DNA from: Wolbachia endosymbiont (group B) of Hofmannophila pseudospretella
GTDB lineage: Bacteria > Pseudomonadota > Alphaproteobacteria > Rickettsiales > Anaplasmataceae
NCBI RefSeq assembly: GCF_964028515.1
Contig: NZ_OZ034788.1
Location: 558,001-622,000 of the forward strand
Length of the DNA: 64,000 nt
Direction: 5' to 3'
The first letter of the stretch is position 1, and every line of letters starts with the position of its first letter. The notes beneath the pieces are model-generated. The model saw nothing but the letters and a program-made list of their open reading frames with translations. It was not told the DNA's origin and searched no databases. Shown here piece by piece: positions 25,817 through 34,310 of the stretch. Position numbers and translations under genes: made by a program.

Positions 25817-28117
25817 GTGCGACCTGAAAGTCTTCGGTCATATTGTTTAAAAGGAGAGGAATTCATTCAGAAAGAAACTGAAAGGATTCTAAAACTTATT
25901 AAACCAGATGTTTTGCCGTCTGAGTCTACGCATCAGTGCGAATCGGGCAACCGGTTGGTGCCAAGCGATGCGGACAATGAACCTCCTCTTGAAAAAGAAG
26001 ATGCTCAATCGTGAGAGGGGCATAAACTGCAAGCATCATGTGGTTGGAGGGCTAGGCTAGTGGTATGGTGAACGTAAGTGAAGCTTTATAAGTACCGATA
26101 CGATGAAAGAGCTAAAGATGCTGATAAGCTCTGACCAAAAGGTAATGTGGATAAGTTACATTTTTTCATTTCTAGATGTACGCAAATAATAACTCCACCG
26201 GTATAGAGAAGCCACCTAACCCACTATTGTATGACTGGAGAAACAGGGTAAGCCTGTATTTTCGCCTACATGGCAAGCAAACCGCAAGGAATGCTGATGG
26301 AAGTGCAGGTAAAGGAGAATGGAGAAAGCGAATGCCATTTTGTAACGAAATGGATAGAATTTGTAACATTAATTCGCGTGAAAACGAGCAGACTTCCGTT
26401 TGGTCCCTCGTGACAAGAAACTTTGTTAACCACTTAAGGTAGGAAAGCAGATGATTACAAGTAAACCTGTAAGTGCATCTACCAAAAGCTTTGAAGCATG
26501 GAAGCAGTTGCCATGGAAGAAATGCCAGAAAGTTATTGTGAGGCTACAAAGACGTATTGTTAAGGCTGTCCAAGAAGGAAGATGGGGTAAGGTAAAAACT
26601 TTACAACATCTTCTCACACGCTCTTTTAGCGGAAAAGCTTTGGCTGTTAAGAGAGTAACTGAAAACCAAGGAAAAAACACAGCGGGTGTAGATCGTCAAC
26701 TATGGTCAACTTGCAATGCTAAATTTCAAGGAATAAAGCAGTTAAAGCAAAGAGGATATAAACCTTCTCCGCTAAAACGGATTTATATCAGTAAATCTAA
26801 TGGCAAAAGAAGACCTCTTGGAATACCCACGATAAAAGATAGAGCCATGCAAGCATTATATCTGTTTGCTCTGGAACCGATAGCTGAAACGATCAGTGAT
26901 CGTCACTCCTATGGCTTTAGACCTAAAAGATCCTGTGCAGATGCTACAGTAGCTTGTCATTTGTTACTGGCAAGTCGTAATCAACTACAATGGATACTTG
27001 AAGGTGATATCAAAGGATGCTTTGACAACATTAATCATGAATGGCTTATGAAGCATATTCCTATGGAGAAAAAAATTCTGCATAGTTGGTTAAAAGCTGG
27101 CTTCCTAGAATCAAAAACTCTGTATCCCACAACTGCAGGTACCCCGCAAGGTGGTATAATTTCTCCAATACTAGCCAATTTAGCCTTAAACGGACTTGAA
27201 AAGTTATTGGAAAGTCGATTTGGTAAACTCGGCAGTAGAAAAAGAAACAAAATCAGAAGTGGAGTGAATGTAATCAGATACGCAGACGACTTTATTATTT
27301 CAGGTTTCACACATGAAGTACTGGAAAAGGAAGTTAAGCCTTTAGTATCATCTTTTCTTCATGAGCGAGGTTTAATTCTGTCAGAAGAGAAGACAAAGAT
27401 TACATCTATCACAACAGGGTTTGACTTTCTTGGTTGTAATGTACGTAGATATAATAAGAAGTTAATTATTAAACCTTCGAAAGAAAGTATTAAAAGACTT
27501 CTTAATAAAGCACGTACATTGATAAAAGCAAATATAGCGAACACTCAGGCTATAGTAATTAAGTCACTCAACTCTCTACTGAGAGGATGGGGAAATTACT
27601 ATCACCATGTGTGTGCTAAAAAAGCGTTTAGAAAGATCGACAATGAAATTTGGCATAGTTTATGGAAATGGGCAAAGAAAAGACATCCTCGTAAAGGATT
27701 ACGTTGGATAAAGAATCGTTACTTCAAAGTAATGGGTCAACGCCAATGGGTTTTTGCTGCACCCCTATGCAAGAACAAACCAAAAGAGATACGGTATTTA
27801 AGACTGCTTAAGCTGATTGATATACCTATCAGACGACATGTTAAAATCAGAGCGGATGCAAATCCCCTTGACTTAAAATGGAAAAAGTATTTTGATGAGA
27901 GAGTGAAACGAACAAGAATGTTAGCAAGCTCTTTCTCAAGAGAAGGTTCTCTACTGTTGGTGTCACCATTAAGAATGATGTTTCCTGAGGAATCATGAAG
28001 GACAAGCCGGTTCTAGAAAAGAAGAACTTAGATAAGGGGCTCAAGCGTAGTGTTGGGAAACCTGCATGCTGCGTTTCTAAGGGAGGGGGTAGTAGTAATA
28101 CTGCTTCCTTACCTGAC
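25817..28117 (+). mobile_element. Group II intron (ribozyme plus encoded maturase)
   Basis: The 5' end is GTGCGACCTG, matching the GUGYG consensus of group II introns; the 3' end is ...CCTGAC, an AY end. Precise removal (2301 nt) rejoins the IS630 transposase frame, which fixes both boundaries. Ribozyme domains I-III occupy about 25817-26440, the maturase gene lies in domain IV, and after it come a domain V-like hairpin (around 28042-28075, AAGCGTAGTG paired with the CTGCGTTT arm and a GGAAAC tip) and a domain VI-like hairpin (28078-28112) with AAGG/CCTT ends. No damage is obvious, so the intron could still splice. Confidence 0.85.
26451..27998 (+). CDS. ltrA: Group II intron reverse transcriptase/maturase
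   Basis: The 515-residue intron-encoded protein assists splicing and retrohoming. The RT domain runs from about residue 60 to 330: GIPTIKDRAMQALYLFAL, SYGFRPKRSCADA, LEGDIKGCFDNINHEWLM, GTPQGGIISPILANLALNGL and the catalytic YADDFII near residue 277. A maturase (GIIM) domain follows (SLLRGWGNYYHHVCAKKAFRKID ...). I see no C-terminal Cys/His HNH endonuclease motif: the protein ends FPEES shortly after the maturase/DNA-binding region. A GGAAAG ribosome-binding site precedes the ATG. RT catalytic residues are intact. Confidence 0.95.
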   Translation: MITSKPVSASTKSFEAWKQLPWKKCQKVIVRLQRRIVKAVQEGRWGKVKTLQHLLTRSFSGKALAVKRVTENQGKNTAGVDRQLWSTCNAKFQGIKQLKQRGYKPSPLKRIYISKSNGKRRPLGIPTIKDRAMQALYLFALEPIAETISDRHSYGFRPKRSCADATVACHLLLASRNQLQWILEGDIKGCFDNINHEWLMKHIPMEKKILHSWLKAGFLESKTLYPTTAGTPQGGIISPILANLALNGLEKLLESRFGKLGSRKRNKIRSGVNVIRYADDFIISGFTHEVLEKEVKPLVSSFLHERGLILSEEKTKITSITTGFDFLGCNVRRYNKKLIIKPSKESIKRLLNKARTLIKANIANTQAIVIKSLNSLLRGWGNYYHHVCAKKAFRKIDNEIWHSLWKWAKKRHPRKGLRWIKNRYFKVMGQRQWVFAAPLCKNKPKEIRYLRLLKLIDIPIRRHVKIRADANPLDLKWKKYFDERVKRTRMLASSFSREGSLLLVSPLRMMFPEES

Positions 28118-28799
28118 CAAATAAAAATCTCAGAGGAATTTGGCCTAAACATTAGCAAATCAACAGTGCACCGTGAGATACAAAGGATGAAGTTTTCTTA
28201 CATAACACCGAGGCCAATTCACCATAAACAAGATAAAAACAAGCAAGAAGAGTTTAAAAAATACTTCAATAAAATAGTCAATTCCCACCCTGAAAAGGAG
28301 GTATTTTTTTGATGAATCACGATTTGGAACTCATTCAAAAATCGGACACGGATGGTTTAAAAAAGGGGTCAGAACACAGGTTAAAATGAAAATTGGTAGA
28401 CAAAATTTCTATATCTACAGTGCGGTAAATCCAAGAAGTGGTAAGAAAATTAGCCTACTTGCTCCATATGTAAACACTGATTGTATGAATATATTTCTGG
28501 AGCAGATGTCGAAAGATTTAGGCACGAAAGAAGCCTTTCTTGTAATGGATTGTGCAAGTTGGCATAGATCAAAAAGTTTGAAAATTCAGGAAAACATTAC
28601 CATCATATACTTGCCTCCTTATTCACCGGAACTGAATCCTGTTGAAAGGTTGTGGCAATATATCAAATACAATACTTTACGCAATAGTATCTACGATACC
28701 ATAGGTTTACTTGAAGATGTTTTGTGTAATTTTATTGTCAATATTTCCAGTACTACTATTAAACGAGTTTGTAATGTTTCTTATTTGTTCGGTCAGTAA
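28118..28799 (+). CDS. IS630-type transposase, 3' exon (catalytic part, one frame change)
   Basis: Continues the transposase from QIKISEEFGLNISKSTVHRE through ITPRPIHHKQDKN to EVFF, where a run of seven T (28304-28310) puts the next codon TGA in frame. Dropping one T restores DESRFGTHSKIGHGWFKKG and runs on to the stop at 28799 with FLVMDCASWHRSKSL, IYLPPYSPELNPVERLWQYI, that is, the DDE-type catalytic core (D of VMDCASWH, E of NPVERLW). Total spliced protein about 334 residues. The T7 run may be a programmed or transcriptional slippage site, as several IS630 elements use one, or a simple frameshift mutation. Typed as CDS because the domain is otherwise complete. Confidence 0.8.
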
Positions 28800-28811
28800 T
28801 GGATTTTGGTA

Positions 28812-29183
28812 TGACTATCAAGCAGAACAAGTGAAGGACAGCGCATGAAATGCTTTATTCACCCATTCATTGAAGCAACAAAATAGGTAAGATAAAAACC
28901 AATTGTAAAAGTGAGGTAACGTGGTCAGTTTTTTAGAACTTTACAAAGATTTACAACAAAAAATAAAAAAGTTGTAAGCTAAGATAAAAAGTTATAGGTA
29001 AGAAAATAAGGTTTTAGAGATAGAGGGTGATGAGTTAAAGGAAAAGCTTTGTTAAGTTCAAAAGGAAATACAAAAAGAGATAAGCCAAGAAGTAAAAGGA
29101 ATATAGGTGGTCAAATTGAGCGTACAGGATATGTGAAATGTTTGATACATTTACATAGTACGGCTGACATTCATGTATTGCCT
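28812..29183 (+). pseudogene. Highly decayed transposase fragments
   Basis: About 370 bases between the IS630 element and rnpB. Plus-strand frames give broken Lys-rich coiled-coil stretches (LELYKDLQQKIKKL near 28937, then several stops) and later GGQIERTGYVKCLIHLHSTA near 29107-29166, a pattern resembling the N-terminal part of IS66-type transposases. No intact frame remains. Family assignment is tentative. Confidence 0.4.
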
Positions 29184-29525
29184 AGGTGAAATATAAGCCG
29201 AGTTCTGTTTATGTAGCTATTTATCTGGAGTAAATGTTACCATTTACTTCATGCGATTTACCCGAGTAGATATGAGAAAAACATAAAATCTACTTCTATT
29301 TAATCTTGCTCCTAGTGTTGGTTACTTGACTACCAATGTTGCCATTGTTATGGTGCGCTCTTACCACACCTTTTCACCCTTGCCTAATAATATTTTAGGC
29401 GGTAATTTTCTGTAGCCCTATAACTGGAGTTACCTCCGGCGGGCGTTACCCGTCACTACCTTTTCTTGGAGCTCGGACTTTCCTCTGCTGTGTTTATCAC
29501 ACAACAGCAGCTACTTATTCCACCT
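29184..29525 (-). ncRNA. rnpB: RNase P RNA
   Basis: The catalytic RNA of RNase P, which trims tRNA 5' leaders. On the minus strand the 5' end AGGTGGAATAAG pairs with the 3' end CTTATATTTCACCT (P1). Conserved cores are present: GAGGAAAGTCCGAGCTCC near the 5' end, GGTAACGCCCGCCGGAGGTAA, AGGGCTACAGAAAATTACCGCC, and the 3' ACAGAACTCGGCTTAT. Length about 342 nt, typical of Rickettsiales. A TATAAT box sits five bases upstream of the 5' end. Confidence 0.95.
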
Positions 29526-29529
29526 AGAA

Positions 29530-29535
29530 ATTATA
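29530..29535 (-). promoter_or_regulatory. -10 box of the rnpB promoter
   Basis: Perfect TATAAT on the minus strand, ending five bases before the rnpB 5' end, which is the expected spacing to a transcription start. The -35 region (TTTTGT, 16 bases further upstream) is weak. Confidence 0.65.
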
Positions 29536-29684
29536 CTTTAACATTAAAATCACAAAAGCAAAAGAAAATTTCCTAACAGTCTACATACTAAAAACATTCA
29601 GACAAATAGCTAAAGGTGATATTCCGGTACATCATCGCTATCCCAAGATAAGCTTTTTTCACTTTTAGACTCTAGCTCAGTCAG

Positions 29685-31919
29685 TCAAGATCCTGGTCCA
29701 CCGCTTGAAGACGATGAGCTACTTCTTGACCGACTACTACTCTCCACCGATATACTGTTTAGCACTGTTTCAGATTGATCCATAGTTCGCATAGATATAT
29801 GTCTTATTCTGTTATTAGCGATAAAAATTTCTTCATCGCTATTGCCACTTGAAGATGATCGCCTTCTATCATTGAAATTAGTTAGTTCTAACACAGGAGC
29901 AGCATTACGACCCTTAACATATTTGTATGCTATGAATCCTATAATTCCAGCAATACTTATTATCGCCCCAACCAAAGACCCTCCTATCATTCCTGCCCTA
30001 TTAGACTCTATAGCAAGCTGAGTGGGCTGTGGTGAAGGAGTAGTTTGAGGAAGTAAAGTTGTAGTGAACAGAGGAGTTGTTACCTTTGTTCCAGTATTTG
30101 ATATAGTGGACAATGTTTGTATAGTTTTCTCTGAGTTTGTTATTGGCGCATTAGTTGGCATTGTAGTAATCATAGTTGATTGTGAGGTCGCAATAGTTTC
30201 AGCTACTGTTGTTGGTTCTGATGACGTACTCATCTTAGTTGTTAATTCTGTTAAAGGCTTACTCATCGTAGTACTGCTTGCTGTAAAAGTTGACTCAACA
30301 GTCGCTGCTGTAGATTTTACAGTACTTGTCTCAGTTTCTGAAGTTACTATCGGTGCACTAGTTGACGTTGTAGCAACTGTGGTCGCTTGTGGAGTAGTAG
30401 TTGTTTTTGCTACTGTTGTTGGCCCCACTGTTACTGTACTTGTTTGAATTGTTGACTCTGTTGAAGGCCTACTCGTTGTAGAAGTAGGTGCAGTGGTAGT
30501 TGATGCTACTGTTGTTGACTCCACTGTTACTGTACTTGCCTGAGTTGTTGACTCTGTTGAAGATTTACTCATTGTGGAAGTTGGTACAATGATAGTTGAT
30601 GCTTCTGTTGTTAATTTGGTAGTCTTTACAGTGTCGGTTTCTGTTGTGCTAGTAATTGCAGCAGTCGTCGTTTTCTTAGAAGTCACAACCGTCTCTGTAA
30701 CAGTTATAGGAGCCACAGTACTGCTGGAAATAATACTAGGCATCAATTGGCCGTTAATGATATTAACAAAATCACTGAGAGCTTTGATACTGCTTGTCGG
30801 TATTATCGTTGCTTCAGAAGATTTTCCAGAGCTCTCTCTATTAAAAGTTATAATACTCTCTCCACTTACCGCAGTGACGATAAAACCTCCCTGATCATTG
30901 TCTTTAACGTACAATTGATCTACAGGATCTTTGAATTCATGAATAATAAAATTCGACTTTGATCGACTCTTAACAAGACTTGCTAAATGTAACTTTTGCA
31001 TGTTAGAAGATTGATCATTTTCAAGAAAAGCAACTAAATCATCACCTTCAGTTCGTCTTACATACTGTAAAAAGTTTATTTTTCCTGGATTATAGATAGT
31101 AGATGGTGCTATATTTAATTGGCATCCTTTCTTACTAAGCAAACATTCATCTTTCTTTCCACTTTTTAGATCCTCAACCACTTTGGCCATATCGAACTTA
31201 AAAATATTTGTTCTTACTTCTTGGTTTTTAGTAGGCTTTATCTGTGTATAAAGCATCGTATTTTCATCTAGTACTAATTGCCCTGGATTGTCAAATTTGA
31301 ATAATTTTCTTTCTATAATGTGTTTTGCTCCAGGTAAAGGTCTGAACTTTCCATCTCCTTTCGATTCTAAATACCAAGAAACTAAAGCTTGATCCTTTAA
31401 GTTATGAGCAATTACAACAACATTACCATTACCAACTTTTACTGCTTTTGGTAAAAAGTAACTATTGTCTTCATTTGCAAGATTATTTATATCAATGTTC
31501 TTGTATAATTTTACTTTTCCTACGTATTCAACCAAGGGAACATTAGTTGAATGCTTGATTTCGTAAGTGTTGAATGTTAAGCCTTTGATGCACTTTTCTT
31601 TTTTGTTAATTTCTTCTGTAGGAAAGATAACTCCAACTTTATCTACTTCAGCTGAATTTTCTATTAGTGTGGGAGATAATTGGCTCTTAAATTCATTTGC
31701 TACGTTGACACCTGTATCACACTCGTATGTTTTTGATTGATATGATGGGCTAATAAGTAATTTTACTCTACTGCTTCCATTGCCGTTATCTTGATAGCTG
31801 AGTCCATAAGTAACTCCATTTCCTTCAATCAACCCTACGTTTTTTGGATTAAAACCTATCGCTTCTTTAACTTTCAGTGTAGTTGTATTAACTCCAAGCA
31901 ATCTACTTAATATAGACAT
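29685..31919 (-). CDS. Mucin-like Thr/Ser-rich membrane protein
   Basis: 744 residues with no recognised family. An N-terminal region of about 385 residues is of ordinary composition, with scattered Cys and no clear signal peptide (MSILSRLLGVNTTTLKVKEA). Residues ~395-650 are a low-complexity Thr/Ser/Val stretch with imperfect repeats such as TESTTQASTVTVESTTVAST and TESTIQTSTVTVGPTTVA. Then one membrane helix (MIGGSLVGAIISIAGIIGFI, about 660-680) and a basic then Ser-rich tail (SSSRSRSSSSSSSGG). The order ectodomain, mucin stalk, membrane helix, short tail copies a eukaryotic type I mucin and suggests a surface stalk, but localisation is inference. Monocistronic, divergent from nuoE. Confidence 0.7.
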   Translation of the reverse strand: MSILSRLLGVNTTTLKVKEAIGFNPKNVGLIEGNGVTYGLSYQDNGNGSSRVKLLISPSYQSKTYECDTGVNVANEFKSQLSPTLIENSAEVDKVGVIFPTEEINKKEKCIKGLTFNTYEIKHSTNVPLVEYVGKVKLYKNIDINNLANEDNSYFLPKAVKVGNGNVVVIAHNLKDQALVSWYLESKGDGKFRPLPGAKHIIERKLFKFDNPGQLVLDENTMLYTQIKPTKNQEVRTNIFKFDMAKVVEDLKSGKKDECLLSKKGCQLNIAPSTIYNPGKINFLQYVRRTEGDDLVAFLENDQSSNMQKLHLASLVKSRSKSNFIIHEFKDPVDQLYVKDNDQGGFIVTAVSGESIITFNRESSGKSSEATIIPTSSIKALSDFVNIINGQLMPSIISSSTVAPITVTETVVTSKKTTTAAITSTTETDTVKTTKLTTEASTIIVPTSTMSKSSTESTTQASTVTVESTTVASTTTAPTSTTSRPSTESTIQTSTVTVGPTTVAKTTTTPQATTVATTSTSAPIVTSETETSTVKSTAATVESTFTASSTTMSKPLTELTTKMSTSSEPTTVAETIATSQSTMITTMPTNAPITNSEKTIQTLSTISNTGTKVTTPLFTTTLLPQTTPSPQPTQLAIESNRAGMIGGSLVGAIISIAGIIGFIAYKYVKGRNAAPVLELTNFNDRRRSSSSGNSDEEIFIANNRIRHISMRTMDQSETVLNSISVESSSRSRSSSSSSSGGPGS

Positions 31920-32176
31920 AATTATATTTAAAATCTTAATAAAATGCTATTATGATTGTTTCCACGTGTTAATGTCAATGAAAATTTTAATTAAAGTTAA
32001 GAAATTAATACCTTTGTAATCTGCAAAGCGAAATATGGAAAATGATTAGCAGTAAAGAATTCACAAATTGGGTGCACCCACTCTACAGATATAATATTGT
32101 AGAGCTCAAAAAACCAACAATTGCAATTGTTAACTCTTCAAGTATAATTTGTTGAGATTTACAAGAGACTTATTAG

Positions 32177-32677
32177 ATGAAAGAGAAAGAAGAGGAGTTT
32201 AGTTTTACATCAGATAACCTGAAGAAAGCGAAAAAGTCTATAGAGATGTATCCTAAAGGTAGAGAAGGTAGTGCTGTTATGCCTTTACTGTATCTGATTC
32301 AAGAGCAATGCGGATGGGTTTCTGAATCTGCTATGCGTTATGTTGCTGATATGCTGCATATTCCACATATTCGTGTATACGAAGTGGCAAATTTTTACAC
32401 CATGTATAATTTAAAACCAGTAGGTAAATATCTGATACAAGTTTGTAGAACAACTCCTTGCTGGTTATGTAATAGCGAGGAAGTTTTAAGTACCTTTAAA
32501 AAGAAGCTTGGGATCAATATCGGTGAAACCACTAAAGATAATCTATTTACTTTAAAGGAAGTTGAATGTCTTGGTGCATGCGTTAATGCCCCTGTGGTGC
32601 AGATCAATAATGACTTTTATGAACACCTCACTCCTGAAAAAGTAGAAAATATCATAGCAGAGCTTTCAAGCAAATAG
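32177..32677 (+). CDS. nuoE: NADH-quinone oxidoreductase subunit E
   Basis: NuoE is the 24-kDa-type thioredoxin-fold subunit of complex I that holds the N1a 2Fe-2S cluster. Four cysteine ligands are visible: CRTTPC (with WLC just after) and ECLGAC; the N-terminal helical region (AVMPLLYLIQEQCGWVSESA) is typical. 166 residues. The stop codon abuts the tgt ATG directly, so nuoE and tgt are co-transcribed although functionally unrelated. Other nuo genes are not adjacent. Confidence 0.95.
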   Translation: MKEKEEEFSFTSDNLKKAKKSIEMYPKGREGSAVMPLLYLIQEQCGWVSESAMRYVADMLHIPHIRVYEVANFYTMYNLKPVGKYLIQVCRTTPCWLCNSEEVLSTFKKKLGINIGETTKDNLFTLKEVECLGACVNAPVVQINNDFYEHLTPEKVENIIAELSSK

Positions 32678-33889
32678 ATGGAAAAGTTTTCGTTTAGGAT
32701 AACCAAGCAATCAGGTTCTGCAAGAGTTGGCACAATTAAAACTCCAAATGGAAATATAGAAACACCAGCATTTATATTTTGTGCAACCAAAGCTGCAATT
32801 AAAGCTGCAGATATTGAGAGAATCAGGGAAGCAGGTACTCAGATAATACTTTCCAACACTTACCACCTAATGCTCCAACCAGGAGAAGATACCGTAGCAA
32901 AACTTGGTGGATTGCACAAGATGATGGGATGGAGTGGACCAATGCTCACTGATTCTGGTGGATACCAGATATTTAGTTTAGGACACGGGTCAGTTTCAGA
33001 AGAAATAAAGGGAATAAGACAGAAACAAAAAACTCTGATCAAAATTAACGAAGATGGGGCAATTTTTCGTTCTTACATAAATGGTAAAACTTATTGTCTA
33101 ACTCCTGAAAAGTCTATACAAATTCAACAAAAATTAGGTGCAGATTTAATCCTAGTTTTAGATGAATGTACTCCATTCCATGTCAGTAAAGAATACACAA
33201 AAAAATCAATGCTCATGAGCCACAGATGGGCTGAACGTTCTTTAAATGAGTTTGAAAAAAATAATGATGGCAAACAGGCGCTGTATGGAATTAGCCAAGG
33301 CGGAGTGTATCAAGATTTACGTGGAGAAAGTTGTGACTTTATCAACAATTTGCCATTTTTTGGTCAAGCAATAGGTGGATCGCTTGGTCAGAGTAAAGAG
33401 CAGATGTATGACGTAGTTTCCTTTACTATGGAACGTTTAAAAAAAGAGAGGCCTACTCATTTGCTTGGTATCGGTGGAATTGTGGACATTTTTCGTGGAG
33501 TAGAGCTTGGTGTTGACACATTTGATTGTGTGCATCCAACTCGCCTCGCAAGACATGGTGGCGCACTTGTTAAAGTAAAAAACAGAGATTCTATTTCTTC
33601 AAAGCGTAAAGAGCATATTAATTTGCGAAATCAACGATTCGAACTAGATGATAACCCAATTGAAAATGACTGTTTGTGCTTTACTTGCAGAAAACATTCA
33701 AGAGCCTATATACACCATTTACTAAAAGCGAAGGAATTGCTGGCTTACACACTCGTTACCATTCACAATGTTTTCTTCATGAATAAGTTGATGGAATCAA
33801 TAAGACAAGCAATATTGAATGATAGGCTAGATCAGGAAAAAAATAATTGGATTAGTGAAATACCGCTGCATTGTGAATTATATACCTAG
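32678..33889 (+). CDS. tgt: Queuine tRNA-ribosyltransferase
   Basis: Tgt exchanges the wobble guanine for a queuosine precursor in GUN-anticodon tRNAs (Asn, Asp, His, Tyr). Conserved motifs are LSNTYHLMLQPG, the nucleophile/base region LTDSGGYQIFSL, GISQGGVYQDLR, GIGGIVDIFRGVELG with DTFDCVHPTR, and the zinc site CLCFTCRKHSRAYIHHL. 403 residues against a usual ~375, with about 25 extra in the KRKEHINLRNQRFELDDN region. Starts directly after the nuoE stop. Confidence 0.95.
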   Translation: MEKFSFRITKQSGSARVGTIKTPNGNIETPAFIFCATKAAIKAADIERIREAGTQIILSNTYHLMLQPGEDTVAKLGGLHKMMGWSGPMLTDSGGYQIFSLGHGSVSEEIKGIRQKQKTLIKINEDGAIFRSYINGKTYCLTPEKSIQIQQKLGADLILVLDECTPFHVSKEYTKKSMLMSHRWAERSLNEFEKNNDGKQALYGISQGGVYQDLRGESCDFINNLPFFGQAIGGSLGQSKEQMYDVVSFTMERLKKERPTHLLGIGGIVDIFRGVELGVDTFDCVHPTRLARHGGALVKVKNRDSISSKRKEHINLRNQRFELDDNPIENDCLCFTCRKHSRAYIHHLLKAKELLAYTLVTIHNVFFMNKLMESIRQAILNDRLDQEKNNWISEIPLHCELYT

Positions 33890-33937
33890 TTCATATTTTG
33901 CACATGTGCGTTGCATTTTTTAATCTTCCTTAAAAAC

Positions 33938-33967
33938 TTGACAGTACCGCATATATACGGGTATACT
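33938..33967 (+). promoter_or_regulatory. Near-consensus sigma-70 promoter for the second small membrane protein gene
   Basis: TTGACA (33938-33943), 18-base spacer, TATACT (33962-33967), 25 bases before the ATG at 33993. Same box sequences and spacer length as the promoter at 16883-16912. Confidence 0.7.
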
Positions 33968-33992
33968 AGAAATATAATTTTGTGAGGCATTT

Positions 33993-34310
33993 ATGGTTAA
34001 AAGTAAAGAAAAACATCAAATAGCGTTTTGCGTTTCAGCCTTTACACTCTTAGCTGGTTTATCATTGATCGCAACTGGAATTGCAGTAGGTACTGTACCT
34101 GCTATAGCTTCTTGTTTAGTGACAGGAGGAATTTTAACTGCCTTGTCTATTGTGCAATCAGTAGAAAGCTATTTATTTTTACAAAACAGCGAAAAAACTT
34201 TCAATAAAATGATTAGTGGTATACACTATGGATCAGAAAGCAAACTTTTTATAGAAAGGATTTTGCAACCATTCATTGAACTTTTTAGTGAGCATAAGCA
34301 ACATAACTAA
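33993..34310 (+). CDS. Small two-helix membrane protein of unknown function
   Basis: 105 residues with no recognised family. A basic N-terminus (MVKSKEKHQ) precedes two adjacent membrane helices (AFCVSAFTLLAGLSLIATGI and VPAIASCLVTGGILTALSIV, about residues 10-52), then a soluble helical tail ending SEHKQHN. A near-consensus promoter directly upstream makes it a strongly transcribed single gene. Its stop overlaps by 4 bases the 3' end of the convergent M16 peptidase gene. Function unknown. Confidence 0.72.
   Translation: MVKSKEKHQIAFCVSAFTLLAGLSLIATGIAVGTVPAIASCLVTGGILTALSIVQSVESYLFLQNSEKTFNKMISGIHYGSESKLFIERILQPFIELFSEHKQHN

Larger units (their letters stand above)
25411..28811 (+). mobile_element. 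IS630-type insertion sequence interrupted by a group II intron
   Basis: Imperfect terminal inverted repeats are visible: TACCAATTCCCACTA at the left (25411-25425) and, reverse-complemented, TACCAAAATCCATTA at the right (28797-28811). Each outer end is TA, matching the TA target duplication of IS630/mariner elements. Between them is a transposase gene in the same orientation, split by a 2.3 kb intron. Without the intron the element would be about 1.1 kb, normal for IS630. The left end lies in the ctrA 3' end. Confidence 0.75.

Noticed and set aside
25817..26014. Continuation of the transposase frame for 66 codons (VRPESLRSYCL ...)
   Set aside because: This is translated group II intron RNA; the real transposase continues at 28118.
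30064..30894. Plus-strand Val-rich ORFs of 106-127 codons
   Set aside because: Shadow of the Thr/Ser-rich repeat on the minus strand: codons ACN/TCN read backwards give Val-rich frames.
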